Source of the DNA: Kitasatospora azatica KCTC 9699
GTDB taxonomy: Bacteria > Actinomycetota > Actinomycetes > Streptomycetales > Streptomycetaceae
Reading direction: 5' to 3'
DNA length: 64,000 bases
Assembly: GCF_000744785.1 (NCBI RefSeq)
Contig: NZ_JQMO01000003.1
Location: 3,782,001 to 3,846,000 of the forward strand
Part shown: piece after piece, positions 33,397-42,983 of the stretch
Position numbering within the stretch: the stretch's first letter is position 1
How the letters are laid out: each line of letters starts with the position of its first letter
The notes under the pieces: model-generated
What the model was told of the DNA's origin: nothing
Databases searched by the model: none
Seen by the model: only the letters and a program-made list of their open reading frames with translations
Program-made: the position numbers and the translations under genes

Positions 33397-34506
33397 GTGG
33401 CAGCCGTCGATCCTTCCGAAGAGCTCAAGAACCTCGAAACGACCATGGGGTCGATCGAGGCCGTCCTCGACCTGGACAAGATCCGGGCCGACATCGAACG
33501 CCTGGAGGAGGAGGCAGCCGCCCCGTCCCTCTGGGACGACGTCGCGAACGCCCAGAAGGTCACCAGCCGGCTGTCCTTCCTGCAGGGCGAGCTGCGCCGC
33601 GTCGAGTCCCTGCGCAGCCGGATCGAGGACGTCCGGGTCCTCTTCGAGCTGGCCGAGGAGATGAACGACGCGGACACCCGCGCCGAGGGCGAGGCCGAGC
33701 TGGCTTCGGTCAAGAAGGCGGTCGAGGAGCTCGAGGTCCGCACTCTGCTCTCCGGCGAGTACGACGCGCGTGAGGCCCTGGTCAACATCCGGGCCGAGGC
33801 GGGTGGCATCGACGCCGCCGACTTCGCCGAGCAGCTGATGCGGATGTACCTGCGCTGGGCCGAGCGGCACGGCTACCCGACCGAGGTCTACGACACCTCC
33901 TACGCGGAGGAGGCGGGCATCAAGTCCGCGACCTTCACGGTGAAGTCGCCGTACGCCTACGGCACCCTCTCGGTCGAGCAGGGCACCCACCGCCTGGTGC
34001 GCATCTCGCCGTTCGACAACCAGGGCCGTCGGCAGACCTCCTTCGCCGGCGTCGAGGTGCTCCCGGTGGTCGAGCAGAGCGACCACGTCGACATCGACGA
34101 GGGCGACCTGCGGGTCGACGTCTACCGCGCCTCCGGCCCGGGTGGCCAGGGCGTCAACACCACCGACTCGGCGGTCCGGATCACCCACCTGCCCACCGGC
34201 ATCGTGGTCTCCTGCCAGAACGAGCGCTCGCAGATCCAGAACAAGGCCTCGGCGATGAACGTGCTGCAGGCCAAGCTGCTGGAGCGGCGCCGCCAGGAGG
34301 AGAAGGCCCGGATGGACTCGCTGAAGGACAGCGGCAGTTCCTGGGGCAACCAGATGCGCTCCTACGTGCTGCACCCGTACCAGATGGTCAAGGACCTGCG
34401 CACCGAGTACGAGGTCGGCAACCCGCAGGCGGTGCTGGACGGCGACATCGACGCCTTCATCGAGGCCGGTATCCGCTGGCGCAAGCAGAGCGAGATCGCC
34501 GAATAA
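33397..34506 (+). CDS. prfB: Peptide chain release factor 2
   Basis: A 369-residue RF2 that ends translation at UGA and UAA. The GGQ motif (residues 249-251, SGPGGQGVN) triggers peptidyl-tRNA hydrolysis, and SPF in [11 protein letters not shown] reads the stop codon. The frame is continuous, so the programmed +1 frameshift of the E. coli gene is absent. GTG 33397 lacks a Shine-Dalgarno and is probably translated from a leaderless mRNA. It is followed by a 20-bp perfect-stem terminator. Confidence 0.97.
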   Translation: MAAVDPSEELKNLETTMGSIEAVLDLDKIRADIERLEEEAAAPSLWDDVANAQKVTSRLSFLQGELRRVESLRSRIEDVRVLFELAEEMNDADTRAEGEAELASVKKAVEELEVRTLLSGEYDAREALVNIRAEAGGIDAADFAEQLMRMYLRWAERHGYPTEVYDTSYAEEAGIKSATFTVKSPYAYGTLSVEQGTHRLVRISPFDNQGRRQTSFAGVEVLPVVEQSDHVDIDEGDLRVDVYRASGPGGQGVNTTDSAVRITHLPTGIVVSCQNERSQIQNKASAMNVLQAKLLERRRQEEKARMDSLKDSGSSWGNQMRSYVLHPYQMVKDLRTEYEVGNPQAVLDGDIDAFIEAGIRWRKQSEIAE

Positions 34507-34515
34507 CCAAGGCGC

Positions 34516-34558
34516 AACGAGAAGGGCCCCGGACGGATCGTCCGGGGCCCTTCTCGTT
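34516..34558 (+). terminator. Strong terminator after prfB
   Basis: A perfect 20-bp stem (34516-34535 with 34539-34558) and a three-base loop, beginning 10 bases after the prfB stop. The flanking AACGAG/CTCGTT gives some U content. It may also end transcription of the convergent small zinc-ribbon gene. Confidence 0.9.
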
Positions 34559-34574
34559 GAACTGCGCTCGGTTG

Positions 34575-34769
34575 TCAGGCCAGTGCCTGCCGGCAGATCA
34601 CCGCGATCGCCAGCAGACCGGCGATCAGCGCGAGCAGCGCGGCGGGGGAGAGCGAGGCGAACGGGCCCTGCTGCTCCTGCAGGCGGGCCCGATGGGCGCG
34701 GCAGACCGGGCAACGGCCCTCGCTCACGCGGCCGGCGCAGTTGGCGCACACCAGATGGTCGCACGTCAT
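34575..34769 (-). CDS. Small membrane protein with N-terminal zinc-ribbon-like Cys motifs
   Basis: A 64-residue protein with a strong Shine-Dalgarno (AAGGAGGAG) before ATG 34769. Cys residues at 3, 8, 11, 20 and 23 (CDHLVCANC and CPVC) suggest a small zinc finger. A transmembrane helix near residues 41-61 (ALLALIAGLLAIAVICRQ) ends the protein. The cytosolic side would be the Cys-rich N-terminus if the helix is a tail anchor. Function unknown; it is conserved-looking rather than a chance frame because of the ribosome site and motif arrangement. Confidence 0.75.
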   Translation of the reverse strand: MTCDHLVCANCAGRVSEGRCPVCRAHRARLQEQQGPFASLSPAALLALIAGLLAIAVICRQALA

Positions 34770-35164
34770 GCGATCTCCTCCTTGCCTGCTACTGCGCTGT
34801 CATCTCTCAACGCGTTGGGTGGGCCGTTGGTTCCCGGGCCTGCCCCGCGCGGGGGATCGGTGACCGATCGCGGCACTCGCGGTATCCCTTCTACTCTGCC
34901 AGGTTCCGGGCCATCCGGCTCCCGGACCGGTGAACGGCCGGCGGGCGGGCGGTATCCGGCGGAAAAATGGCCTGCAATTTTACGGTCATTTCATGACAGA
35001 TACGGACAATAGGTCAGCAATTCCGGGGGTCGGCCCTGCACGCGGTCGGGGCGGTCGCGTATGGTCCCAAGCCGGGGGAGTCGGCCCGGGGCCGCTCCAA
35101 CCGCCCGCCCCGGTCGAACCGCGGGGGTCGGGACTCCACCTAGGATGGCCTCCGTGATGCAGCC
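34770..35164. other. Intergenic region upstream of ftsE
   Basis: 395 bases between divergent genes. The part at 34965-35015 is A/T-richer than its surroundings. A TAGGAT box at 35141-35146 is the best promoter element for ftsE. I see no gene here. Confidence 0.5.
35141..35146 (+). promoter_or_regulatory. -10 box TAGGAT for ftsE
   Basis: TAGGAT predicts a start near 35153, only about 12 bases before the ftsE GTG at 35165; no Shine-Dalgarno lies in between. This would give a very short leader. Confidence 0.5.
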
Positions 35165-35854
35165 GTGATCAGATTCGACAACGTTTCCAAGACCTATCCC
35201 AAGCAGAACCGCCCCGCCTTGTCGGAGGTCTCGCTGGAGATCGAGAAGGGCGAGTTCGTCTTCCTGGTCGGCTCCTCCGGCTCCGGTAAGTCCACCTTCC
35301 TGCGGCTGTGCCTGCGCGAGGAACGCCCCAGCACCGGCGAGGTGCACGTGCTCGGCAAGGACCTGGGCAAGCTGTCCAACTGGAAGGTGCCCCACATGCG
35401 GCGCCAACTGGGCACGGTCTTCCAGGACTTCCGTCTGCTGCCGAACAAGACCGTGGCGCAGAACGTGGCGTTCGCGCTGGAGGTCATCGGCAAGCCGAAG
35501 GGCGCCATCAACAAGGTGGTGCCCGAGGTGCTCGACCTGGTCGGCCTCGGCGGCAAGGAGGACCGGATGCCCGGTGAGCTCTCCGGTGGTGAGCAGCAGC
35601 GCGTGGCGATCGCCCGGGCCTTCGTCAACCGCCCGATGCTGCTGATCGCGGACGAGCCGACCGGAAACCTGGACCCGCAGAACTCGGTCGGCATCATGAA
35701 GCTGCTGGACCGGATCAACCGCACCGGGACCACGGTGCTGATGGCGACCCACGACCAGGCCATCGTCGACCAGATGCGCAAGCGCGTGATCGAGCTCGAC
35801 AAGGGGCTGCTGGTCCGCGACCAGGCCCGCGGCGTCTACGGATACCAGCACTAG
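35165..35854 (+). CDS. ftsE: Cell-division ABC ATPase FtsE
   Basis: A 229-residue ABC ATPase that pairs with FtsX to control peptidoglycan hydrolases at the division site. Walker A is GSSGSGKST, the signature is LSGGEQQR, Walker B is [12 protein letters not shown] and the switch His is in MATHD. GTG 35165 ([11 protein letters not shown]) matches the family start. ftsX follows after 63 bases. The order ftsE-ftsX-peptidase-smpB is a conserved actinobacterial arrangement. Confidence 0.97.
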   Translation: MIRFDNVSKTYPKQNRPALSEVSLEIEKGEFVFLVGSSGSGKSTFLRLCLREERPSTGEVHVLGKDLGKLSNWKVPHMRRQLGTVFQDFRLLPNKTVAQNVAFALEVIGKPKGAINKVVPEVLDLVGLGGKEDRMPGELSGGEQQRVAIARAFVNRPMLLIADEPTGNLDPQNSVGIMKLLDRINRTGTTVLMATHDQAIVDQMRKRVIELDKGLLVRDQARGVYGYQH

Positions 35855-35917
35855 CCGGCTCTCCGTTCCCGCCGTCGTCGGCCCACCAGCTGCACTGATC
35901 TTGGAGTCTTAGAAGCC

Positions 35918-36829
35918 ATGCGCGCCCAGTTCGTCCTGTCGGAAATCGGTGTGGGTCTCCGCCGCAACCTGACCATGACCATCGCGGTCGTGGTCAGCGT
36001 CGCGCTCTCGCTCGCCCTCGCCGGTGCCTCGCTGCTCGTCCGCGACCAGGTCAACTCCATGAAGGGGTACTGGTACGACAAGGTCGAGGTGAGCATCTAC
36101 TTCTGCACCAAGGCGGATGCCAAGACCGCGCCGCAGTGCGCCAGCGGTGCGGCCACCCAGGACCAGATCGACTCGGTCAAGGCCCAACTGGACAGCATGA
36201 AGCCGCTGGTCAAGGACTCCACCTTCGAGACCCAGGCGGAGGCGTACAAGCACTGGAAGGACATGAACCCGGACAGTGCCCTGGTCTCGGTCCTCGGTGC
36301 GGAGGCGATCCCGGCCTCCTGGCGGGTCAAGCTGCAGGACCCGACCCGGTACGACGTGATCCAGAGCGCGTTCGCCGGAAAGCCGGGCGTGCGCTCGGTG
36401 GAGGACCAGCGCAAGATCCTGGAGAACCTCTTCGGGCTGCTCAACGGCCTGCAGACGGCGGCCTTCGTGATCATGCTGCTGATGCTCTCGGTGGCGCTGC
36501 TGCTGATCGTCAACACGGTCCGGGTGTCCGCCTTCAGCCGAAGGCGCGAGACCGGGATCATGCGACTGGTCGGCGCCTCCAACTTCTATGTGCAGATGCC
36601 GTTCATCGCGGAGGCGGCGTTCGCCGCGCTGCTGGGCGCGGTGCTGGCCTCCGGGCTGCTGCTGCTCGGCAACTTCGGCGTGCAGCACTGGCTGGCCAAC
36701 CGGGTGCAGTTCATCCACTTCATCGGGCTCTCCTCGGTGCTCCAGGTGATCCCGCTGCTGGTGGTGGTCGGTATGGGCATGGCGGCGATCGCGGCCTTCC
36801 TGACGCTGCGTAAGTACCTCAAGGTCTGA
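35918..36829 (+). CDS. ftsX: Cell-division membrane protein FtsX
   Basis: A 303-residue permease-like protein with four transmembrane helices (about residues 21-45, 175-200, 225-250, 270-295) and a large extracytoplasmic loop after the first. That loop contains two Cys residues (FCTKADAKTAPQCASG), a feature that could form a disulphide. FtsX transmits ATP hydrolysis by FtsE to extracellular peptidoglycan hydrolases. ATG 35918 has GGAG eleven bases upstream. It is the second gene of the ftsEX operon. Confidence 0.96.
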   Translation: MRAQFVLSEIGVGLRRNLTMTIAVVVSVALSLALAGASLLVRDQVNSMKGYWYDKVEVSIYFCTKADAKTAPQCASGAATQDQIDSVKAQLDSMKPLVKDSTFETQAEAYKHWKDMNPDSALVSVLGAEAIPASWRVKLQDPTRYDVIQSAFAGKPGVRSVEDQRKILENLFGLLNGLQTAAFVIMLLMLSVALLLIVNTVRVSAFSRRRETGIMRLVGASNFYVQMPFIAEAAFAALLGAVLASGLLLLGNFGVQHWLANRVQFIHFIGLSSVLQVIPLLVVVGMGMAAIAAFLTLRKYLKV

Positions 36830-36899
36830 TCACCCGGCGGCGATTGGTCACTCCTGGTGATATTCGGGCGTTCTGCGACCACGGAGCGCACCGGGCGCC

Positions 36900-36905
36900 T
36901 ACACT
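36900..36905 (+). promoter_or_regulatory. -10 box TACACT before the S41 peptidase gene
   Basis: TACACT lies eight bases before ATG 36914, with no Shine-Dalgarno between, consistent with a leaderless transcript in addition to any read-through from ftsX. Confidence 0.4.
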
Positions 36906-36913
36906 CCGGTCCC

Positions 36914-38059
36914 ATGACCACTCAGCGGGCGCGCCAGGGTGCGACCCTCACCCTGCTGTTCGGCGTGCTGCTGATCAGCGGTGCGGCGGTCGGCGGCTGG
37001 GGCGGCGCCGCGCCGCCGCTGCCGCGCCGGGCGCCCTCGGCGGACGCGGCGCCGCCGGAGGTCTCGGCGCTCTCCCCGCAGCAGGCCGAGCGCCTGGTGG
37101 CCAGCGGCGCGGACCGCTGGGCCGCGTACTACAGCGCCGACGACTACGCCGAGTTCACCCAGGGCCTGGACGGCGAGTACCTGGGCGTGGGCCTCTCGGT
37201 GGGCCGCACCCAGGACGGCGCCACCCTGGTCTCCTCGGTCCTGGCCGACTCCCCGGCCGGGGCCGCCAAGGTCGCGGTCGGGGACCGGCTGCTCGCGGTG
37301 GACGGCGCCGCGGTGGACCACCTCCCGGTCACCGAGGTGGTGGCCAGGCTGCGCGGCCGGGCCACCGCCGCGGCAGCGGGCGGGCGCTCGGCCGGCCCCG
37401 GCTCCACCGTGGTGCTGACCGTGCAGCGGCACGGCTCGCCGGCCCGCGAGGTGACGCTGCGGCGCACCGTGCTGGCCACCCAGGACGTCACCCTCGACCA
37501 CCCCGCGCCCGGTGTGCTGAGGATCACCGTGCGGGCCTTCACCAGCGGGGTCGGCGAGGAGGTCCGGGCCGCCGTCCAAGCGGCCCGGCAACGCGGCGTG
37601 GTGCTCGACCTGCGCGGCAACTCCGGCGGCCTGGTCGAGGAGGCGGTGACCGCCGCCTCGGTCTTCCTGGACGGCGGGCCGGTCGCCTCCTACCTCTCGC
37701 ACGGCGAGCAACGGGAGTTGACGGCCGCTCCCGGCGGCGACACCCGAACCCCGCTGGTGGTGCTGGTGGACGGCGGCACCATGAGCGCGGCCGAGCTGCT
37801 GGCCGGCGCGCTGCAGGACCGCTGCCGGGCGGTGCTGGTCGGCACCCGCACCTTCGGCAAGGGCACCGTGCAGCAGCCCAGCCGACTGGCCGACGGATCG
37901 GTCCTGGAGCTCACCGTGGGGCGCTACTTCACGCCCGCCGGCCGCACCCCGGACGGCACCGGCCTGCTCCCCGACGTGGCCGCCGCCGACCCGACCGAGG
38001 CCGGCGCGCTCGCCCTGCGGGTGCTCAGCGGTCTCGGCCCGACTCCCGCCGCCCGCTGA
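36914..38059 (+). CDS. S41-family C-terminal processing peptidase
   Basis: A 381-residue secreted or membrane-tethered CtpA-like protease. An N-terminal signal anchor (residues 10-28) is followed by a PDZ domain (about 90-175, GVGLSVGRTQDGATLVSSV then VGDRLLAVDG) and the catalytic domain. Ser291 in GTMSAAELLAGAL and Lys316 in TRTFGKGTVQQP form the expected Ser-Lys dyad, 25 residues apart. Its place after ftsX suggests a role in envelope protein turnover around division; that is inference. Confidence 0.94.
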   Translation: MTTQRARQGATLTLLFGVLLISGAAVGGWGGAAPPLPRRAPSADAAPPEVSALSPQQAERLVASGADRWAAYYSADDYAEFTQGLDGEYLGVGLSVGRTQDGATLVSSVLADSPAGAAKVAVGDRLLAVDGAAVDHLPVTEVVARLRGRATAAAAGGRSAGPGSTVVLTVQRHGSPAREVTLRRTVLATQDVTLDHPAPGVLRITVRAFTSGVGEEVRAAVQAARQRGVVLDLRGNSGGLVEEAVTAASVFLDGGPVASYLSHGEQRELTAAPGGDTRTPLVVLVDGGTMSAAELLAGALQDRCRAVLVGTRTFGKGTVQQPSRLADGSVLELTVGRYFTPAGRTPDGTGLLPDVAAADPTEAGALALRVLSGLGPTPAAR

Positions 38060-38109
38060 CGCGGGCCCGCCGGTAAACCGGCTGCCGACCGGGCCGCCGA
38101 GGTGCGAGA

Positions 38110-38598
38110 ATGTCCGGTGCTATGGCAAAGGAAAAGGGACAGAAGCTGATCGCGCAGAACAAGAAGGCGCGACACGAGTACACCATCCTGGACACCTACG
38201 AGTGCGGGATGGTGCTCACCGGCACCGAGGTGAAGTCACTGCGCGAGGGCCGGGCCAACCTGGTCGACGGCTACGCCTACACCCAGGCCGGCGAGGTGTG
38301 GATCGACAACGTCTTCATCCCCGAGTACACCCAGGGGACGTGGACCAACCACTCGGCGCGGCGCAAGCGCAAGCTGCTGCTGCACAAGATGGAGATCCGC
38401 AAGCTGGAGGCCAAGACCAAGGAGACCGGCCACACCCTGGTGCCGCTCTCGCTGTACTTCAAGGACGGCCGGGTCAAGCTCGAACTCGCCCTCGCGGTCG
38501 GCAAGAAGCTGTACGACAAGCGGCAGACGCTGCGCGAGAAGCAGGACACCCGGGAGACCGCCCGCGCGGTGGCCGCCGCCCGCCGCCGCCAGCGCTAG
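38110..38598 (+). CDS. smpB: SsrA-binding protein SmpB
   Basis: A 162-residue tmRNA-binding protein for trans-translation. Conserved blocks are [46 protein letters not shown] and the basic tail [13 protein letters not shown] 38110 has GAGG seven bases upstream; an internal ATG at 38122 is possible. Its RNA partner gene ssrA lies 1.5 kb downstream, the usual arrangement. Confidence 0.97.
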   Translation: MSGAMAKEKGQKLIAQNKKARHEYTILDTYECGMVLTGTEVKSLREGRANLVDGYAYTQAGEVWIDNVFIPEYTQGTWTNHSARRKRKLLLHKMEIRKLEAKTKETGHTLVPLSLYFKDGRVKLELALAVGKKLYDKRQTLREKQDTRETARAVAAARRRQR

Positions 38599-38694
38599 GC
38601 GCCCCAGGGCAGCCCTCAGTGCCCGCTGTGTAGCAGCTTCGTCCCAAGCCGTCCGCCGACCGGGTGAACGGTCCGGTGCCGCCCTGACGCTCAG

Positions 38695-38700
38695 TACGAT
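38695..38700 (+). promoter_or_regulatory. -10 box TACGAT before the esterase gene
   Basis: TACGAT ends seven bases before ATG 38708, and no Shine-Dalgarno is seen, so a leaderless mRNA is likely. Confidence 0.45.
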
Positions 38701-38707
38701 CCGTGGC

Positions 38708-39958
38708 ATGAACGTGTCCCTGTTGAGCGGCTGGTTCCCGTGGGGCGTCCAGCTCGCGGCAGCCGGCTCGCTGGTGGCCGCGATCGGCTGGCGCGACCGC
38801 CGCTGGCGGCTGCGCCGGGCCCCGTCGGCGCTGGCCGCGGCGGCCGGGCTGACCGGTCTGTTCGGGCTGCTGGCCGTCACCGTGGGCGGGGTCACCGACC
38901 CGCTGCCGCTCGCCCTCTGGTGCTGGCTGGGCGCGGCGGTGGCGGCGCTCGCGGTGCTGGTGGCCGGCTGGCGCGGCGCGCGCTGGTGGCGCCGGGCACT
39001 GGCGCCGCTCGCCGCACTGCTCGCGGTGGTCGCCGGCGCCAACGCGCTGAACGCGTCCACCGGTTACTTCCCGACCCTGGACGACGCGATCGGCGAGCTG
39101 AGCGGCGACCCGCTGCCGCAGCAGGTGACGATGGACCAGCTCTCCTCGCTGACCGGACGCACCAGCACGGGCCGGATCGTCCAGGTGGACATCCCGGACG
39201 CCGCCAGCGGCTTCGCCCACCGGCAGGAACTGGTCTACCTGCCGCCGGCCTGGTTCCGCAGCAGGACCCGGCCGAAGCTGCCGGTGCTGGAGATGATCGG
39301 CGGCGAGTTCGCGGCCCCCGACAACTGGGTGCGGGCCGGCAACGCGGTGCAGACCGCCGACGCCTACGCCGCCCAGCACGGCGGCGTCGCCCCGGTGCTG
39401 GTCTTCGCGGACGCCACCGGCGGGTTCAAGGTGGACACCGAGTGCGTGGACGGCCCGAACGGAAAGGCCGAGGACCATCTGGTGAAGGACATTCCGCCGT
39501 TTGTCGAAAAGGCCTTCGGCACCGCCACCGACCCGCGCAAGTGGGGTGTGGTCGGCTGGTCGATGGGCGGCACCTGCGCGGTCGACCTGGCGGTCGAACA
39601 CCCGGATGTCTTCGCGCATTTCGAGGACATCTCCGGCGACCTCGGCCCCAATACCGGGGACAAGCAGCAGACCATCGACAAGCTCTACGGCGGCGATGCC
39701 GCGGCCTGGGCGGCGCACGACCCGCTGACCGTGCTGGCGCACCACCCCAAGTACAAGAACGTCTCCGGCTGGTTCGAGAGCGGGGACCAGGAGGCGAACC
39801 ACATCGGCCAGGCCCGGCAGCTGGACGCGGCCGCCCGCAAGGTCGGCATCAAGTCCCAGGTGGTGGTCCAGCCCGGCAGGCACGTCTGGCAGTTCGCCGG
39901 CGGCGCGTTCGCCGAGGCGCTGCCCTGGCTGGCCCAGCAGGTGGGCCTCAAGGGGTAA
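38708..39958 (+). CDS. Membrane-anchored esterase (esterase-D/antigen-85-like alpha/beta hydrolase)
   Basis: A 416-residue protein with three or four N-terminal transmembrane helices (residues 8-120) and an extracytoplasmic alpha/beta-hydrolase domain of the PF00756 type. The nucleophile is Ser285 in GWSMGGTCAVDLA, and a C-terminal His is in QPGRHVWQF. The fold includes mycobacterial mycolyltransferases, but streptomycetes lack mycolates, so the substrate is unknown. It lies between smpB and ssrA. Confidence 0.9.
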   Translation: MNVSLLSGWFPWGVQLAAAGSLVAAIGWRDRRWRLRRAPSALAAAAGLTGLFGLLAVTVGGVTDPLPLALWCWLGAAVAALAVLVAGWRGARWWRRALAPLAALLAVVAGANALNASTGYFPTLDDAIGELSGDPLPQQVTMDQLSSLTGRTSTGRIVQVDIPDAASGFAHRQELVYLPPAWFRSRTRPKLPVLEMIGGEFAAPDNWVRAGNAVQTADAYAAQHGGVAPVLVFADATGGFKVDTECVDGPNGKAEDHLVKDIPPFVEKAFGTATDPRKWGVVGWSMGGTCAVDLAVEHPDVFAHFEDISGDLGPNTGDKQQTIDKLYGGDAAAWAAHDPLTVLAHHPKYKNVSGWFESGDQEANHIGQARQLDAAARKVGIKSQVVVQPGRHVWQFAGGAFAEALPWLAQQVGLKG

Positions 39959-40067
39959 TGCGCTGGACCCCTGGTTGCGGTACGCGTACCATGGGCGCAG
40001 CACCACCGGCGGGGGTCACACCCGGTCGGGGGTTTTCGCAACAAGCTGCACCTTTTTAAAAAAACAT

Positions 40068-40450
40068 GGGGATGATCGGTTTCGACAGGGGAAGTCGAAA
40101 CAGGAGAAGCGAGCCGAGGAACGCGGCAATGATCTCGTTAACCATCTGTCGCAAAAAAATAATCGCCAACTCTAAGCGCGATTCCCACCAGTTCGCTCTC
40201 GCTGCCTAATTAAGCAACGATAGCGCTTGGGTGTCAGACCGGGGAGTTCCCGACCCGGACCCTGGCATAATCTAGGGAACTCAACCGTCCGCTCGGGCTA
40301 CGAGGGTGGATGGGAAATCAAACAGTAGCTGGGCCTGTTGGCGGCTTGTCCGTGTGACTGCCAGGGCCGAGAAAAGCACAGCGGACTGCGCTCGGAGAAG
40401 TCCTGAATCCACTCCACTGGACCCGGGTTCGATTCCCGGCATCTCCACCA
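40068..40450 (+). ncRNA. ssrA: Transfer-messenger RNA (tmRNA, SsrA RNA)
   Basis: A 383-base tmRNA that rescues stalled ribosomes. The 5' GGGGATG (40068-40074) pairs with CATCTCC before the encoded 3' CCA at 40448-40450, and the T-arm reads GGGTTCGATTCCC. The tag reading frame runs from the resume codon GCC at 40165 to TAA at 40207-40209 and encodes ANSKRDSHQFALAA, with the typical ALAA degradation end. A pseudoknot-forming A-rich stretch precedes it. A possible promoter -10 (TACCAT, 39987-39992) lies upstream. Confidence 0.95.
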
Positions 40451-40465
40451 TCCCATGTGCATGCG

Positions 40466-40492
40466 GGCCGTCCTCCGATTCGGAGGGCGGCC
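40466..40492 (+). terminator. Terminator after tmRNA
   Basis: A 13-bp stem of GGCCGTCCTCCGA with its near-complement, almost without a loop (TT), followed by TTCGTGTTTGT, 16 bases after the tmRNA CCA. Confidence 0.75.
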
Positions 40493-40584
40493 TTCGTGTT
40501 TGTCCCGGCGTGCCGTAGGATCTTCTGTCCGCCGACTTCCGACGGCGGCGCTCACCCACCGCAAGATGTACGACAGGGGCTTCC

Positions 40585-42924
40585 TTGGGCGCGCACGGCA
40601 GACAGTACCCAGCCGCTACCACCACCGCCGACTCCCACGAGGGTCTGCGGGAGCGCGAGATCGCTGACGAGCAGCGGCACCTCGACACCGTCTACCGGCG
40701 GCTCGAGGAGAAGCTCGCGGAGGCCGAGTACGTCCTGGAGGACGCCGCGAAGCGGGTCCAGGTCGGTACTCCCGGCGCGCTCGCCGAGCGCGACGCGCAG
40801 GTCTACCGGGCCGGCGCCCACCTCAACCGGCTGAACAACGAGTTCGAGGACTTCCTCTTCGGGCGGATCGACCTGCAGCAGGCCGACGCGCCCGAGGAGC
40901 ACGGCATCCCCTCCTTCACCCCGCTGGACGCCAGCGACCCGGTGGTCGCGCAGAGCCTGCACATCGGCCGGCTCGGCGTGCTCGACGCCGAGTTCGGCCC
41001 GCTGGTGATCGACTGGCGGGCGCCGGCCGCCGCGCCGTTCTACCGGGCCACCCCGCTGGAGCCGGGCCGGGTGCTGCGCCGCCGGGTGATCCGGTCCAAG
41101 GGCCGCAAGGTGATCGGCGTCGAGGACGACCTGCTGCGACCCGACCTCACCCCCACCCTGGACGGCCAGGAGCTGGCGGTGATCGGCGACGGGGCGCTGA
41201 TGGCCTCGCTCGGCCGGGCCCGCAGCCACACCATGCGCGACATCGTCTCCTCGATCCAGAAGGAGCAGGACGAGGTGATCCGGGCGCCCGCCGCCGGCGC
41301 CACCCTGGTCACCGGCGGCCCCGGCACCGGCAAGACCGCGGTCGCCCTGCACCGGGCCGCCTTCCTGCTCTACCAGGACCGGCGCCGCTACGCGGGCGGC
41401 ATCCTGGTGGTCAGCCCGACCCCGCTGCTGGTCTCCTACACCGAGGGCGTGCTGCCCTCGCTCGGCGAGGAGGGCCAGGTCGCCATCCGCGCGGTCGGCA
41501 GCCTGGTAGACGGGATCGAGGCGGAGCGCTACGACAGCCCCGAGGTGGCGCGGATCAAGGGCTCGGCCCGGATGGTCCAGCTGTTGCGCCGGGCCGCCCG
41601 CGGCGCCCTCGAAGTGCCGATCAGCGGCTCCGCCGGGCAGGGCGCGCCCACCGAGCTCAAGGTGGTGGCCCGCGGCGAGGTGCTGCGGCTGGACGCCAAT
41701 CGGCTGCGCACCGTGCGCGGCCATGTGCTGGGCAGCGGCGGCACCCCGCTCAACCTGCTGCGCCCCCGGGCCCGCCGGCTGCTGCTGGACGCGCTCTGGT
41801 CGGAGCTGGTCAAGCACCTGCCCAAGCCCACCGACCACTACGGTCGCGAGCAGCGCCAGGAGGAGAAGGAGGCCTTCGACGAGTACGTCTCGGACGAGGC
41901 GCCGTTCCTGGACTTCCTGGACGCCTGGTGGCCCGCGCTGGCTCCGCGTCAGGTGCTGGCCACCCTCAAGCAGGCCAGGCACACCAACCGGATCGCCCGG
42001 CGCGCGGTGACCCCCGAGGAGGCCCGGCTGCTGGCCGCCTCCTGGCGTCACCTGGGCCCGCGCGGCGAGGGCCCGCTGTCCGCGCACGACGTCGCCCTGC
42101 TGGACGAGCTGCAACTGCTGCTCGGCGAGCCGGCCCGGCCGAAGGTGCGCGAGGTGGACGCGATGGACCTGCTGACCGGCCTGGACGAGGTGACCACCTT
42201 CGCCGACCGGACCTCGCGCTCGCGCGAGCGGCTGCCGGTGGAGCGGACCGAGTACGCGCACGTGATCGTGGACGAGGCCCAGGACCTCACCCCGATGCAG
42301 TGGCGGATGATCGGCCGCCGCTCCCGGATGGCGACCTGGACCATCGTCGGCGACCCGGCGCAGAGCTCCTGGCCGTTCCCGCAGGAGGCGCAGGCCGCCT
42401 TGGACGAGGTGCTCGGCTCCAAGCCGCGCCGGCGCCACACGCTCACTGTCAACTACCGCAACCCCGCCGAGATCGCCGAGGTGGCGGCGAAGGTGCTGGC
42501 GCTGGCCGCGCCGGGGACCCCGTCGCCGAGTGCGGTGCGCTCGACCGGGATCACCCCGCGGTTCGCCGCGGTCGTCGATCCGCAGCCGGCGGCCTTCGCC
42601 GCCGCGGCCCGCGCCGAGCTGGTCCGGCTGCTCGGCGAGGTCGAGGGGACGGTTGCCGTGGTGGTCCCGATGGACCGCCGGGCCGAGGCCGCCGAGTGGA
42701 TCGCCGGCCTGGGCGGGCGGGCGGTGGCGCTGGGCAGCCTGGAGGCCAAGGGCCTGGAGTACGACGCCACGGTGGTGGCCGATCCGACCGGCATCGCCGG
42801 CGAGTCGGAGGCCGGGCTGCGGGTGCTCTACGTGGCGCTGACCCGCGCGACCCAGCGGCTGACGGTGCTCTCCGGTCCGGACGACCTGCCCGACCGCGAG
42901 GGCGTCCCGGCGCTGCTGCGCTGA
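40585..42924 (+). CDS. HelD/HelR-like superfamily-1 helicase-type RNA polymerase factor
   Basis: A 779-residue UvrD-like ATPase of the actinobacterial HelD class. TTG 40585 is preceded by AGGGG six bases away. Residues 20-90 are an antiparallel coiled-coil-like region (REREIADEQRHLDTVYRRLEE) that in HelD enters the RNA polymerase secondary channel. Walker A is GGPGTGKTAVAL with Lys250, motif II is VIVDEAQDL, and helicase motifs GDPAQSSWP and NYRNPAEI follow. HelD proteins recycle stalled RNA polymerase, and the HelR type also displaces rifamycins. Whether this protein confers rifamycin resistance cannot be told here, and I did not find an obvious rifamycin-associated element upstream. Confidence 0.88.
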   Translation: MGAHGRQYPAATTTADSHEGLREREIADEQRHLDTVYRRLEEKLAEAEYVLEDAAKRVQVGTPGALAERDAQVYRAGAHLNRLNNEFEDFLFGRIDLQQADAPEEHGIPSFTPLDASDPVVAQSLHIGRLGVLDAEFGPLVIDWRAPAAAPFYRATPLEPGRVLRRRVIRSKGRKVIGVEDDLLRPDLTPTLDGQELAVIGDGALMASLGRARSHTMRDIVSSIQKEQDEVIRAPAAGATLVTGGPGTGKTAVALHRAAFLLYQDRRRYAGGILVVSPTPLLVSYTEGVLPSLGEEGQVAIRAVGSLVDGIEAERYDSPEVARIKGSARMVQLLRRAARGALEVPISGSAGQGAPTELKVVARGEVLRLDANRLRTVRGHVLGSGGTPLNLLRPRARRLLLDALWSELVKHLPKPTDHYGREQRQEEKEAFDEYVSDEAPFLDFLDAWWPALAPRQVLATLKQARHTNRIARRAVTPEEARLLAASWRHLGPRGEGPLSAHDVALLDELQLLLGEPARPKVREVDAMDLLTGLDEVTTFADRTSRSRERLPVERTEYAHVIVDEAQDLTPMQWRMIGRRSRMATWTIVGDPAQSSWPFPQEAQAALDEVLGSKPRRRHTLTVNYRNPAEIAEVAAKVLALAAPGTPSPSAVRSTGITPRFAAVVDPQPAAFAAAARAELVRLLGEVEGTVAVVVPMDRRAEAAEWIAGLGGRAVALGSLEAKGLEYDATVVADPTGIAGESEAGLRVLYVALTRATQRLTVLSGPDDLPDREGVPALLR

Positions 42925-42954
42925 CCGCGGCGCACCTGAGGGTGCGTCAACGAC

Positions 42955-42983
42955 GAAGGCCCCCACCGGTGGTGGGGGCCTTC
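42955..42983 (+). terminator. Terminator after the HelD-like gene
   Basis: A perfect 13-bp stem (42955-42967 with 42971-42983) with a GGT loop, followed by GCGTTACGTT. Confidence 0.85.
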
